The translations under genes were made by a program, and so were the position numbers. From Deltaproteobacteria bacterium (GTDB lineage: Bacteria > Desulfobacterota > BSN033 > WVXP01), in contig JAFDHF010000046.1 of NCBI GenBank assembly GCA_019308905.1, positions 1-34,895 on the forward strand: a stretch of DNA of 34,895 nucleotides. Direction: 5' to 3'. Shown here piece after piece: positions 16,921-25,385 of the stretch. A model generated the notes under the pieces. The model was not told the origin of the DNA. It worked only from the letters and a program-made list of their open reading frames with translations, and did no database searches. Each line of letters opens with the position of its first letter. Position 1 is the stretch's first letter.

Positions 16921-18220
16921 GCCCATGACCGGTGGAATAATTGGTGTCTGTCTGCTGCTGATTCTCCTTTTTCTGGGTTTGCCCATATTCGTGTGCCTGG
17001 GTTTTGCAGGAACCATGGGTCTCATCCTGATTGAAGGGTTTTCGGGGATGACCCTGGCCATCTCCAACGTTGTCTGGACCCAGGTAACGAGCGTGGGCCT
17101 GCTTGCCGTCCCCGTCTTCATCCTAATGGGCAATATAGTGGGCGCTCATGAATTCGGGAGGGACCTCTACGATACGGCTTCCAAATGGCTCGGCAGGGTA
17201 CCCGGGAGCCTGGCTATTGTGAGTACCATCGTTTCGGCCCTATTCGGTTTCATGTGCGGTTCCGGGATCGCCGGAACCGCCACCATCGGCGGCGTGGCCC
17301 AACCGGAAATGGAGAGAAAAGGATACAACCGGCGGTTGGCGCTGGGGACTCACGCCATGGGCGGGGGCCTGTCGGCAATTATTCCCCCAAGCATATTGAT
17401 GATTCTCTACGCAGTCCAGGCCGAGTGCTCCATGGGACGGATGTTCTTCGCAGGTATCGTGCCAGGGCTTCTCCTCACCATTCTGATGGCCGCCTACATC
17501 TCCGGGCGGGCTATCATCAACCCGGCATTATGCCCAAAACCGGAGCCGGTTTCGACCATGGAAAAGGTGAAATCCCTGGTCAATCTGATCCCGCTTGTGA
17601 TCCTGTTCCTGGTGGTTTTGGGCGGTATCTACGCAGGGATCTGGGCCCCCACGGAGGCGGGAGCGGCCGGCGCCTTTTTCGTACTACTCATCGTGATCTT
17701 TTACGGTCGTCTGACCCGGCAGTCCCTCAAGAAGGCAATCGCCAGCGCCGGTAGAACCACGGTCATGATCTACATGCTGGTAGTTGGAGCCAATATCTTT
17801 TCCTTGCTCTGCTTTGCGAGTGGGATCAGTGACTGGCTTCAGGAGTTTATCCTCAGTTTCAAGCTGCCCAACTGGGGAATCATAATCATACTTCTGTTGA
17901 TGATCACGATTCTGGGATGTTTTCTCGACGTGATGGCCCTGCTCCTCATCGTCCTTCCCATTTCGCTGCCTATTGTCAAAAGTTTGGGCTATGACCCTGT
18001 CTGGTGGGGCATCATCATGATCGTCGGATGTGAACTGGCCATGATCACCCCTCCCATCGGAATTCATCTTTTCGTCATCCTGGGGATTGCCGAAGAAGGT
18101 ACCACATTGTGGGATGTTGCAATGGGGGCGGCGCCGTTCGTGGTGGTCATCTGGATCCTGTTTGCTTTGCTGATCCTGTTTCCCGAGCTCGCTCTGTGGT
18201 TACCGGGACATATGCGATGA
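16913..18220 (+). CDS. dctM: TRAP transporter large permease subunit (DctM)
   Basis: A 435-residue polytopic membrane protein with about 12-13 hydrophobic segments. It forms the Na+-coupled transport channel of the TRAP system. Diagnostic stretches include PVFILMGNIVG, the GSGIAGTATIGGVAQPEM segment near 118-137, IIPPSILMILYAV, WAPTEAGAAGAFF and ITPPIGIHLFV. AGGAG upstream of the ATG lies inside dctQ. The last codons overlap the ATGA of the thiolase fragment that follows, so the gene border looks like a recombination joint. The transported substrate is unknown. Confidence 0.92.
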   Translation: MLEPMTGGIIGVCLLLILLFLGLPIFVCLGFAGTMGLILIEGFSGMTLAISNVVWTQVTSVGLLAVPVFILMGNIVGAHEFGRDLYDTASKWLGRVPGSLAIVSTIVSALFGFMCGSGIAGTATIGGVAQPEMERKGYNRRLALGTHAMGGGLSAIIPPSILMILYAVQAECSMGRMFFAGIVPGLLLTILMAAYISGRAIINPALCPKPEPVSTMEKVKSLVNLIPLVILFLVVLGGIYAGIWAPTEAGAAGAFFVLLIVIFYGRLTRQSLKKAIASAGRTTVMIYMLVVGANIFSLLCFASGISDWLQEFILSFKLPNWGIIIILLLMITILGCFLDVMALLLIVLPISLPIVKSLGYDPVWWGIIMIVGCELAMITPPIGIHLFVILGIAEEGTTLWDVAMGAAPFVVVIWILFALLILFPELALWLPGHMR

Positions 18221-18393
18221 ATATGCAGAAAGAAAGAGATCCTGTCATTGTTCAAGCCTTGAGAACGCCGATTGCCGACCACAGAGGGGTCTTCAAAGAG
18301 GTCCCCACTCAGAACCTGGTCTCGGTGCTGATCAAGGAGGTGATGGAATGGAAAGATATATGGAAAGATTCAGGGAGATCAGGAAGCAGATGA
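18217..18393 (+). pseudogene. Thiolase 5' fragment duplicated from 27110, leads into the glycyl radical enzyme gene
   Basis: The ATG at 18217 opens a frame beginning MNMQKERDPVIVQALRTPIA that is nearly identical, at DNA and protein level, to the start of the intact thiolase at 27110. Similarity covers about 130 bp and ends abruptly after the codons for IKEVM. The frame then runs out of frame through the glycyl radical enzyme start and stops at 18391-18393. Its AAGGAGG (18334-18340), which encodes Lys-Glu-Val in the thiolase, sits seven bases before the ATG of the next gene. The fragment is either a translated leader peptide of 58 residues or debris that now serves as a ribosome binding site. 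Confidence 0.8.
18334..18340 (+). promoter_or_regulatory. Shine-Dalgarno of the glycyl radical enzyme, inside the thiolase fragment
   Basis: AAGGAGG, seven bases before ATG 18348. The same bases are codons of the thiolase reading frame here and in the intact thiolase gene at 27110, so a coding sequence has been recruited as a ribosome binding site. Confidence 0.75.
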
Positions 18394-20849
18394 TTCCCAA
18401 GGGAATCCGGTCTGTCTATGACGCGGGCCAGAGGGCGAATGTCACGAAGTATCCACCGGGGATCGCTCTCTGCTTGGAGCGGTCCCGTCTGATGACCGAG
18501 GTATATAGAATGACGGAAGGAGAGGCGGAAATCATTAGAAAAGCCAAGGCTTTCCGGTATTTCCTGGAAAATATGAGTATCTATATTGACCCACACCAAC
18601 TCATCGTCGGCAATGAAACCAGTGCACAACATCGTCTGCCTCTCTATTTGGAAATATCCACGCAATGGATAAAGGATGGGCTGAATGACGGGTTCCGGGA
18701 CATGCTGTCCGGGGAAGAAAGAGAAGAACTTCTTTCCATCATCGACTACTGGGAAGGGAGATCCATAGAGGATCGATGGAGGGCGCTGCTGCCGGATGAC
18801 CTGAGGCCCTTTTCCGACCACAGACAGGTGGTCGGGCACGTGACCGTAGGGATGGGAAAAGGGAGGCCCTTTGTCAATTTTGAACGTCTGCTGCGTACCG
18901 GATTGAAAGGAGTTGTCGTAGACGCGGAAAAGGAACTCAACAGGCTTCGTTGCACCGTACCTGCAGGGATGGATGTGGAAGCGTATGTGCAAAGGCGGGA
19001 GTTTTATTCGGCAGTGTTGATTGCATGCGAAGGGGTCATGGCATGGGCCCGGAGGTATGCGTCTCTGGCCGCGGATTTGGCCGGGGAGACGCCGGATGAG
19101 GATCGGGCTCAAGAGCTGAGGAAGATCGCAGAGGTCTGCTCGTGGGTCCCCGAAAACCCTCCCAGGGATTTTCATGAAGCCCTTCAGTTTTTCTATTTTG
19201 TCCACCTTGCGCAGCGCCTGGAATCCATAGCCCACGGAGCGGGCTACCGGTTCGATCAGCTCATGAACCCCTACTATCTCCGGGATCTGGAGACAAAGGC
19301 TGTCACCAGGGAGCGGGCGCTGGAACTCCTGGGCTGTCTGTGGCTGAAGATAGAGGACGTGGGGGAACTGAGTATCCCAGTATCTGCCGGGATCCAGGTG
19401 GGCGCTCTTGCATGGCAGAATTTTGCGCTTGGCGGGCTCAAGGAGGATGGAAGCGATGCCACCAATGAGATGTCGTACTTGATGATTGATACCACCATGG
19501 CATGCAGAACACGGGAGCCTGCTCTTGTCCTTCGGTATCACGAGGGCACCCCGGATGCCTTGATTGAAAAGGCCCTCGACCTCGTCGCAACAGGGCATGG
19601 CCAGCCGGCCTTTTTCAACGACAGAGTGATCGTAAAATACCTGGAGAAGATCCATGAAATCCCGGAGGAAGTGGCCAATACCTATTCCATCCCGGCATGT
19701 GTGCGATGGGGGATCCCGGGGAAATCGATCCACCCTATGGTCCCGAATGTGGGAGCCGTCTCCCTCCTCAAGTGCCTGGAGTTGGCATTGAACCGGGGAG
19801 TGGACAAATTCACGGGTATCCGGGTCGGCGTCGACACGGGTGATCCCAAAACGTTTCGATCCCTGGAAGACGTGAAGCAGGCGTATCTGAAACAGGTGGA
19901 TTTCATCGCCGGAGCCGTGTGCACCATGTGGAACATGGCCGCATATCTGTATCGAACGTACGGCCAGAGACCCTTCAGTTCGGCCCTGGTCGACGGCGGA
20001 CTCGAGAAGGGAAAAGAAGCCTCGGCGAATATGTACCGGGAGGGGGTCACTGTACTCGCGGCAGGACCTACCAACGTGGCCAATTCCCTGGCCGTTCTGG
20101 GAAAGATGGTGTTCGAGGAAAAACGATGTTCCATGAGTACACTGATGGAGGCGCTCAAAAATAACTGGGACGGCTACGAGGACCTGAGGCAGTGGGCCAT
20201 CAACCGGGTACCCAAGTACGGAAACGATGATTCTTACGTCGATGAGATCATGAGATGGGTGCATGTTGAATCCAACCGGCAGTTTCAGAAGTATCAAGGG
20301 ATCGCTGGGGGCCGTTATACCCTCGCTTCGAGTATCGCCGCCGGTTACTATGCCCTTTCGCTGGGCACAGGAGCCACGCCCGACGGCAGAAGGGACGGTG
20401 AGCCCTGTGCGGATGCCACCGTGTCCCCTCACGCCGGGACCGATCGAAAGGGGCCGACCGCGGTCCTTAAGTCCGTGGCCCATCTCGACCCTTTGATCAC
20501 GGGCTGGGATCACCTCCTGAACCAGCGCTTCTTTCCGGCTTTCCTTGTAGGCAAACACCGGGCCGCCTTCAAGGGATATCTCAAGACGTGGGCCCAGTTG
20601 CCCATCTGGCACATCCAGTTCAATGCCGTATCCACGGAAACCCTAAGGGACGCCCAGAAGAATCCGGACCGGTACTCGGACCTGGTGGTGAGGGTGGCCG
20701 GATACAGCGCATATTTTACACAGCTTCCCCGGGAACTCCAGGATCAGGTCATTGCACGAACCGAGCAGAGCCTCGGCGAGATCGGGCCGGATGGCGCCGG
20801 TTCCACCAAAACCCGGTCGGGCAAGGAATCTCAGGTGGCTCTGCAGTAA
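18348..20849 (+). CDS. Glycyl radical enzyme (pyruvate-formate-lyase-like) with a CVRW active-site variant
   Basis: An 833-residue glycyl radical enzyme. The C-terminal radical loop RVAGYSAYF carries G785. The family stretch WQNFALGG...DATNEMSYL (356-377) is present. The thiyl-radical cysteine is most likely C451 in IPACVRWGIPGKS. Diol dehydratases and C-N/C-O/C-S eliminases have GCVE here, with the Glu as base. This protein has Arg453, so it lies outside that group, and pyruvate formate-lyase (Cys-Cys) is also excluded. It could be a decarboxylase, an alkyl- or arylsuccinate-synthase-like enzyme, or something new; the reaction is not known. No radical-SAM activating enzyme is in the window. 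It is followed by an acyl-CoA ligase and preceded by TRAP genes. The tail after about residue 810 is longer than usual. Confidence 0.9.
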   Translation: MERYMERFREIRKQMIPKGIRSVYDAGQRANVTKYPPGIALCLERSRLMTEVYRMTEGEAEIIRKAKAFRYFLENMSIYIDPHQLIVGNETSAQHRLPLYLEISTQWIKDGLNDGFRDMLSGEEREELLSIIDYWEGRSIEDRWRALLPDDLRPFSDHRQVVGHVTVGMGKGRPFVNFERLLRTGLKGVVVDAEKELNRLRCTVPAGMDVEAYVQRREFYSAVLIACEGVMAWARRYASLAADLAGETPDEDRAQELRKIAEVCSWVPENPPRDFHEALQFFYFVHLAQRLESIAHGAGYRFDQLMNPYYLRDLETKAVTRERALELLGCLWLKIEDVGELSIPVSAGIQVGALAWQNFALGGLKEDGSDATNEMSYLMIDTTMACRTREPALVLRYHEGTPDALIEKALDLVATGHGQPAFFNDRVIVKYLEKIHEIPEEVANTYSIPACVRWGIPGKSIHPMVPNVGAVSLLKCLELALNRGVDKFTGIRVGVDTGDPKTFRSLEDVKQAYLKQVDFIAGAVCTMWNMAAYLYRTYGQRPFSSALVDGGLEKGKEASANMYREGVTVLAAGPTNVANSLAVLGKMVFEEKRCSMSTLMEALKNNWDGYEDLRQWAINRVPKYGNDDSYVDEIMRWVHVESNRQFQKYQGIAGGRYTLASSIAAGYYALSLGTGATPDGRRDGEPCADATVSPHAGTDRKGPTAVLKSVAHLDPLITGWDHLLNQRFFPAFLVGKHRAAFKGYLKTWAQLPIWHIQFNAVSTETLRDAQKNPDRYSDLVVRVAGYSAYFTQLPRELQDQVIARTEQSLGEIGPDGAGSTKTRSGKESQVALQ

Positions 20850-20964
20850 GAGGGGCAATTCCTGTCGCTGGTCCTGAAGTCGGTTCCGGGTACCCGCACA
20901 GATAGGGGGATTGGCACCGCCGGGTCGTCCAACGCAGAAAAAGGGATTTGGAGGTATACAAGTC

Positions 20965-22620
20965 ATGGAATTCGTGTCATCGGGTGATTTCACATTCAAA
21001 AGATATGTGGGCAAAGAGCGAAATCTGAAATTCATCATCGAAGACAAGGCGAAAGAGAAGCCGGATTTCCCGAAGCTTCTTTTCGGCCATGAGGAGATTA
21101 CTTACGGGGAATTAAACAGGCGATCCAATGCCCTGGCCAATAGCCTGCTGGCCCTGGGCCTGGGTAAGGGAAGCCATGTGGCCGTCATGTTCAACAATTG
21201 CCCGCAGATCATTTACAGCTGGATAGGGCTTTCAAAGATTGGGGCCATCTGGGTGCCCGTTAATCCAGCCTACAAGGGCGATATCCTTGCCTACACGCTC
21301 GACCATTCGGATTCGGAGGCCCTGATTACCCGATACGAATATCTGGAGAGGCTGGTTCCCATCCAGGACCGGCTGAAGACCCTGAAAACCGTTATCGTCT
21401 GTCCGGAAAGGCCGCGGGAAGATGATCCGCTGGCAGCCCTGCCGTTCCGGCAGTATTCGTTTGACCGCTTCTTGGCAAACGGCTCCGTGGACAATCCCGA
21501 CATCGAGGTCGCCGACAGCGATATCATGGCTATCTCCTATACGTCAGGCACCACTGGACCTCCCAAGGGATGTCTCCAGTACCAGGCGCAGGCGTACCGT
21601 TTCAGCCAAAATACCATCCTCCAGAGAACGCAAGAGGGCGTTCTCAGGAAGGGGGACAGGATGCTGAACGTTTGTCCCCTGATTCATGTGGCGGGACTCT
21701 GGGTCGATTTCTACAGTTCCATCTCGCTGGATCTGCCTTTGGCTACGGCTGATTTTTCGGCATCCCAATTCTGGAAGCACGTGCATGACTACCGGGCCAC
21801 CTACTGTTATCTCCTGGGAACCATGCCGGGGATCCTGTTGCGAACGCCGCAATGCGAGTGGGAGAAAGACAATACCTTACGGAGCTGTCTGATCATTCCT
21901 TACAATCCTGAAGAAGTGGAGGCTTTCAAAAGGAGATTCGGGATCCGGGATGTGGCTACGGGGTATGGTCTGAGTGAAGGGCATTCGGCTTTCGGCGCTG
22001 TCAATCCGCCCGTGCCGACTCTCGGTAAGCAGCTTTCACGCACGGGCTGCGTGGAGCTGATAAGGGAAGACGGCATGCCTTGTGGGCCGGGAGAATCGGG
22101 GGAGCTGTGCCTTCGTCCAGATCCGGAAGAGCCGTGGGAATTGTTTGCCGGGTATTACAAGGATCCCGAGGAGACGGTGAAGACCATGAGGGGGTTTTGG
22201 TTGCATACGGGAGATATGGCCCGCAAGGGTGAAGACGGCTACTTTATCTTCGTCGACCGGGTCAAGCACGCGATTCGCCGGGGCGGCGAGAACATCTCTT
22301 CGGTCAAGATCGAGGAATGCCTCAATAGCCATCCGGATGTCTGTGAATCCGCAGTGGTCGCCGTTCCTTCTGAGATCAGCGAGGATGAAATCAAGGCCTA
22401 TGTGGAGGTCCGGGAAGGCGTGAAACTGGAGGTAGAGGATTTGGTCCGGTATTTGGATGAAAGGCTCCCCTATTTTATGGTGCCGCGCTATTACGAATTT
22501 GTGGTTAGCATCCCCAAGACGGCAACGGAAAAGGTGAGGAAAGGGGAGCTCAAGGAGAAGGGTCTGACCGGCCGGGAGGTGGATATCAGAAAGATGGGTG
22601 TGAAGCTGACCAAAAAATAG
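20965..22620 (+). CDS. AMP-forming acyl-CoA synthetase, CaiC-like
   Basis: A 551-residue adenylate-forming ligase. The P-loop YTSGTTGPPKG is at 192-202, TGYGLSEGHSAFG is the A5-like motif, GFWLHTGDMARKGEDGYF is A7, and DRVKHAIRRGGENISSVKIE is A8 with the RRGGENIS form typical of carnitine-CoA and crotonobetaine-CoA ligases. The likely catalytic Lys is in PKTATEKVRKGEL. ATG 20965 is chosen with GGAGG at 20950-20954; the open frame back to 20911 has no ribosome binding site. It lies 115 bp after the glycyl radical enzyme gene in the same direction, so it may activate that enzyme's substrate or product. It is only distantly similar to the ligase at 10227-11828. Confidence 0.9.
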   Translation: MEFVSSGDFTFKRYVGKERNLKFIIEDKAKEKPDFPKLLFGHEEITYGELNRRSNALANSLLALGLGKGSHVAVMFNNCPQIIYSWIGLSKIGAIWVPVNPAYKGDILAYTLDHSDSEALITRYEYLERLVPIQDRLKTLKTVIVCPERPREDDPLAALPFRQYSFDRFLANGSVDNPDIEVADSDIMAISYTSGTTGPPKGCLQYQAQAYRFSQNTILQRTQEGVLRKGDRMLNVCPLIHVAGLWVDFYSSISLDLPLATADFSASQFWKHVHDYRATYCYLLGTMPGILLRTPQCEWEKDNTLRSCLIIPYNPEEVEAFKRRFGIRDVATGYGLSEGHSAFGAVNPPVPTLGKQLSRTGCVELIREDGMPCGPGESGELCLRPDPEEPWELFAGYYKDPEETVKTMRGFWLHTGDMARKGEDGYFIFVDRVKHAIRRGGENISSVKIEECLNSHPDVCESAVVAVPSEISEDEIKAYVEVREGVKLEVEDLVRYLDERLPYFMVPRYYEFVVSIPKTATEKVRKGELKEKGLTGREVDIRKMGVKLTKK

Positions 22621-22761
22621 CCCGCCTGTGGTGGTACCGTCGTTTCCAGTGAATGTCAGGAAGCCATGCCTCGCCCGGCGGGAGAATCGGATCATGGCAG
22701 CCGTGCGCTGGTCCCCGCGGGACCGCATCTTTCCGGAAAGGAAAGAGGGACGGACCTCTGA

Positions 22762-23196
22762 TATGTCATCTACGAAAAGCGGAAGCACATAGCCAGGCTG
22801 TTCCTCAACAGGCCCGAAGCGGGCAATGCGCTGGATCCAAACCTGGGAGGGAAGCTTCTGCTTGCATTGAAAGAAGTTCAAAGCGAGGACGCGATCCGGG
22901 TTGTGGTCTTGACCGGTGCGGGAAAGGCGTTTTGTGCCGGAGGAGATGTGAGATTTCTTCTCGGTGATATCTCGAGGAGAACGGTCCTGGAGATCCGGGA
23001 TTTTTTGAAAGAGATGGGCATGCCGATCCTCACGCTGAGAGAGTTAAGGCAAGCGGTCATCGCTGCAATCAACGGGCCGGCAGTTGGGGCCGGGTTTGAC
23101 CTGCTGTTAAACTGTGTTTTCAGGGTGAGTTCCCAGGATGCCACGATGGGCCCTACCTGGATCCGAAACGGTATCATTCCCGCTCTGGGCTGGTAA
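22762..23196 (+). pseudogene. Broken enoyl-CoA hydratase/isomerase gene
   Basis: The frame reads VIYEKRKHIARLFLNRPEAG and then AFCAGGDVRFL and AAINGPAVGAGFDLL, a clear crotonase N-terminal half. There is no usable start in frame: a stop lies at 22759-22761, while ATG 22763 in the next frame runs into TAG after nine codons, so one indel near the start would restore it. At the 3' end the frame stops at 23194-23196, about 145 codons in, where an intact crotonase has about 260. The first catalytic Glu position is Asp and the second is lost. It follows the ligase gene by about 140 bp. Confidence 0.75.
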
Positions 23197-23427
23197 AACG
23201 GTTTCCTATCCGGTCTTTGACGACGTGTGGGAGGCCTTTTGGACCCTGAGGCTCATGGCGGGGTTCCACCTGCGCAGATCCTTTGCTTCCGATATGGTAG
23301 AGGCGAGAACCCGGAGAAATACGGACATCTCCTTGTGAGGATCGTCGGATATAGCGCCTTTTTCGTGGATCTTTCCGAACACACCCAGAACGATATCATA
23401 TCGCGGGCCACACAATGCTTTGACTGA
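23197..23427 (+). pseudogene. Remnant of a second glycyl radical enzyme, with radical loop
   Basis: Codons from about 23305 to 23427 encode ENPEKYGHLLVRIVGYSAFF and a C-terminal tail. This aligns with KNPDRYSDLVVRVAGYSAYF of the intact enzyme at 18348, including the radical glycine. The preceding bases in another frame read KTVSYPVFDDVWEAFW, resembling the segment that follows the active-site Cys in these enzymes. The remnant therefore seems to carry an internal deletion and a frameshift. A 66-codon frame from GTG 23227 could in principle make a free radical domain like the spare-part protein GrcA/YfiD, but it has no ribosome binding site and its first half does not match. Remnant is the simpler reading. 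Confidence 0.65.
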
Positions 23428-23597
23428 TCCGACGGCTCGCGAACTATGGTTGCCCTTTTGCACCGCCAGGCGTGGAAGATGATCCGGGGATGAACCGGGG
23501 GCTTTTCATGAAAGGCAACGGCGAAGGTGGATATGACGGACGGGCTCGAAGGGATGCTGGCCTGCACGGTCAGGGGGAAATGGGATACGCGGGTGCC

Positions 23598-24848
23598 ATG
23601 AGGGGGATTCGGCGGAAATTTTTCTACGGCTGGATCATTGTCTTTTCCTGCTTTGTCTGCGCCAGCGGATACGGCCTGTTCTATACCATAGGCGTATTTT
23701 TCAATTCGGTACGACAGGAGTTCCAGTGGAGCGCAACACTTGTGTCATCCATTCACGGCGTTCACTGCATTTTTTTCGGCTTCGCCCTGCCCATTATGGG
23801 GAGGCTTTCGAGTGGATACGGGTCTCGTGCCGTGTTTCTCCTATGCTCCTTCCTCATCGGGCTGGGTTTTGCGCTGTGCAGCCAGGTTCGAGGGATCTGG
23901 GACTACTATCTCTACTACGGGATCGCGTCCATCGGGGCGGCCGCGACCACGTCTCTTCCCCTGGCCCTTGTCCAGAGGTGGTTCATCAGGAAGAGGGGCA
24001 TTGTCGTGGGCTTGGTAAGCGCCGGGCTGGGGTTCGGGGCCATGGTGTATCCGATCCTGGCCGGGCTGCTGGTCTCGCACCTGGATTGGCGCCTTAGCTA
24101 TCTCATTATCGGTATAGCTGTGGGCGGCGTCATGCTTGTAGTAGCGGCGTTTATCGTCGATTTTCCGACCGCCATGGGATTGACGCCTTACGGTGCAAGC
24201 GAATTCAATGGCGGTGAAGCAGGAGATGTTACGGTCGAGAAGGATCCGGGAAAGGACCGTTTCTCTCAGGAGGACATTTCATGGACCATGTCGGAGATTG
24301 TGAGGACAAAGACCTTTTTTGTCATTTGCGTACTATGGATTTTCGCGTCCATGGCGACCCATCTGATCATCATCCATCTGGTTCCCTTTGCTGAACATCT
24401 GGGCATGCACAAGGGCGAAGCCGCGGCCCTGTTAGGCCTGATCGGCGGGGTGAGTATCCTGTCCCGAATTTTCGGGGGCTTTACGTCGGAAAAGCTGGGC
24501 TGGAAGAACACCCTGATCGTCTGCGCATTCCTGATCGCCATGTGTCTGGTCTGGCTCGGGTGTTCAAGGACCCGCTGGATGATTTATGTCTTCGTTCTCG
24601 CATACGGGTTTCTTTTCGGAATCAGGCTCACCATCATACCGGGTTTGATCGGCGAGTATTTCGGCGCCAAAAGCCTCACGGAAATCATGTCCTATTTTTG
24701 GTCGGTAGCCGCTTTTGCAGGCTTGATGGGGCCCATGGTCGGGGGCCTCATATTCGACATCACAGGCGCTTATCCTGCGGCCTTTTTCATCGGGGCCACC
24801 TGGTATGTGATCGTGGGAGTCCTGGCCGTCTGCCTGGGCCCCCCGTGA
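23598..24848 (+). CDS. MFS transporter, oxalate:formate antiporter/monocarboxylate type
   Basis: A 416-residue inner-membrane carrier with 12 hydrophobic segments. It begins RKFFYGWIIVFSCFV, a hallmark of the OFA/monocarboxylate group. The loop after helix 5-6 has RWFIRKRGIVVGLVSAGLGFG, also typical. A hydrophilic central loop (about 195-232) precedes the second half. ATG 23598 is chosen because it overlaps the stop (ATGA) of a short frame opening at ATG 23533, which allows coupled translation, and because the mature helix starts there. The frame is open to 23472 with a hydrophilic extension and no good ribosome binding site. It may exchange a carboxylate across the membrane; the substrate is unknown. 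Confidence 0.85.
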   Translation: MRGIRRKFFYGWIIVFSCFVCASGYGLFYTIGVFFNSVRQEFQWSATLVSSIHGVHCIFFGFALPIMGRLSSGYGSRAVFLLCSFLIGLGFALCSQVRGIWDYYLYYGIASIGAAATTSLPLALVQRWFIRKRGIVVGLVSAGLGFGAMVYPILAGLLVSHLDWRLSYLIIGIAVGGVMLVVAAFIVDFPTAMGLTPYGASEFNGGEAGDVTVEKDPGKDRFSQEDISWTMSEIVRTKTFFVICVLWIFASMATHLIIIHLVPFAEHLGMHKGEAAALLGLIGGVSILSRIFGGFTSEKLGWKNTLIVCAFLIAMCLVWLGCSRTRWMIYVFVLAYGFLFGIRLTIIPGLIGEYFGAKSLTEIMSYFWSVAAFAGLMGPMVGGLIFDITGAYPAAFFIGATWYVIVGVLAVCLGPP

Positions 24849-25385
24849 AGAGCAGGCCGGTCCTTGGCCTGAAACGGAGCGGGGTTCGCGGAGTTGCTTG
24901 ATCAATTGCCGGTTTCCCGGAAGGTGAGGAATCAAACAGAAAAGATGTCCGAAGACGAAAGGAGGAACACTGCCTCTCCAGGGCAGGGAGAAACCGAGAA
25001 AACGACGTTGCGCGCCACGGCTCGCCTCCGGCGGCGAACTCGTGGAAATGGGCCCACCGTATCTGCGAATAATCTTCGTGTATGATTTTTTCTACATGTA
25101 GTATCTCCTCAATCCCCCTTAGAAGCGATGGGTGCCGTTTCCCATGCGATCAGCGGGGAGCCCTTGAATTCTGTCGATTTCACTATACAGGATGCCTGCC
25201 CGGGGTCGAATCCCGCGGATCTGCCTTGAATAGTAAAAAGGCTGTGTTTTCAATTTCTTAAAAAATAATAATGAGCCCGAGGGATGTCTGGTCTACATAT
25301 TGCATAACCATCCTCTAGCAACGGGGTCCCAAGAAGTCCCTAAGAAGGAAGGGGTCAGGAATCTTAGCATAAAGGAGCCCTTGAG
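24849..25385 (+). promoter_or_regulatory. Intergenic regulatory region between the two modules
   Basis: No supported gene lies here. After the MFS stop there is a CAGGCC/GGCCTG hairpin (24853-24871) without a U-tract. A short palindrome CTACATGTAG (25092-25101), preceded by a T-run, shares the half-site TTCTACA with the large palindrome at 1775-1806. The last 100 bp hold a sigma-54 promoter match (25289-25304) and AAGGAG (25372-25377) before the thiolase-like gene. Confidence 0.5.
25289..25304 (+). promoter_or_regulatory. Sigma-54 promoter upstream of the second module
   Basis: TGGTCTACATATTGCA has the invariant GG and GC ten bases apart and a full TTGCA -12 element. The -24 side beyond TGG is weak. 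It lies about 80 bp before ATG 25386. A possible enhancer, CTACATGTAG at 25092-25101, is about 220 bp upstream of the predicted start site. Confidence 0.6.

Noticed and set aside
18309-20612. A 767-codon open frame on the minus strand opposite the glycyl radical enzyme.
   Set aside because: It is a shadow of the GC-rich plus-strand gene. It has no domain signature or ribosome binding site, while the plus strand has a full glycyl radical enzyme.
23533-23601. A 22-codon frame (MTDGLEGMLACTVRGKWDTR...) ending at the MFS start, perhaps a crotonase C-terminal stub.
   Set aside because: The similarity to crotonase ends is too weak and short. I used it only as a hint for coupled translation of the MFS gene.
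25195-25225. GGGGTCGAATCCC looks like a tRNA T-arm, possibly a tRNA end or attachment site.
   Set aside because: The T-loop is one base short of the standard form and no matching acceptor, D-arm or anticodon arm is found on either side.
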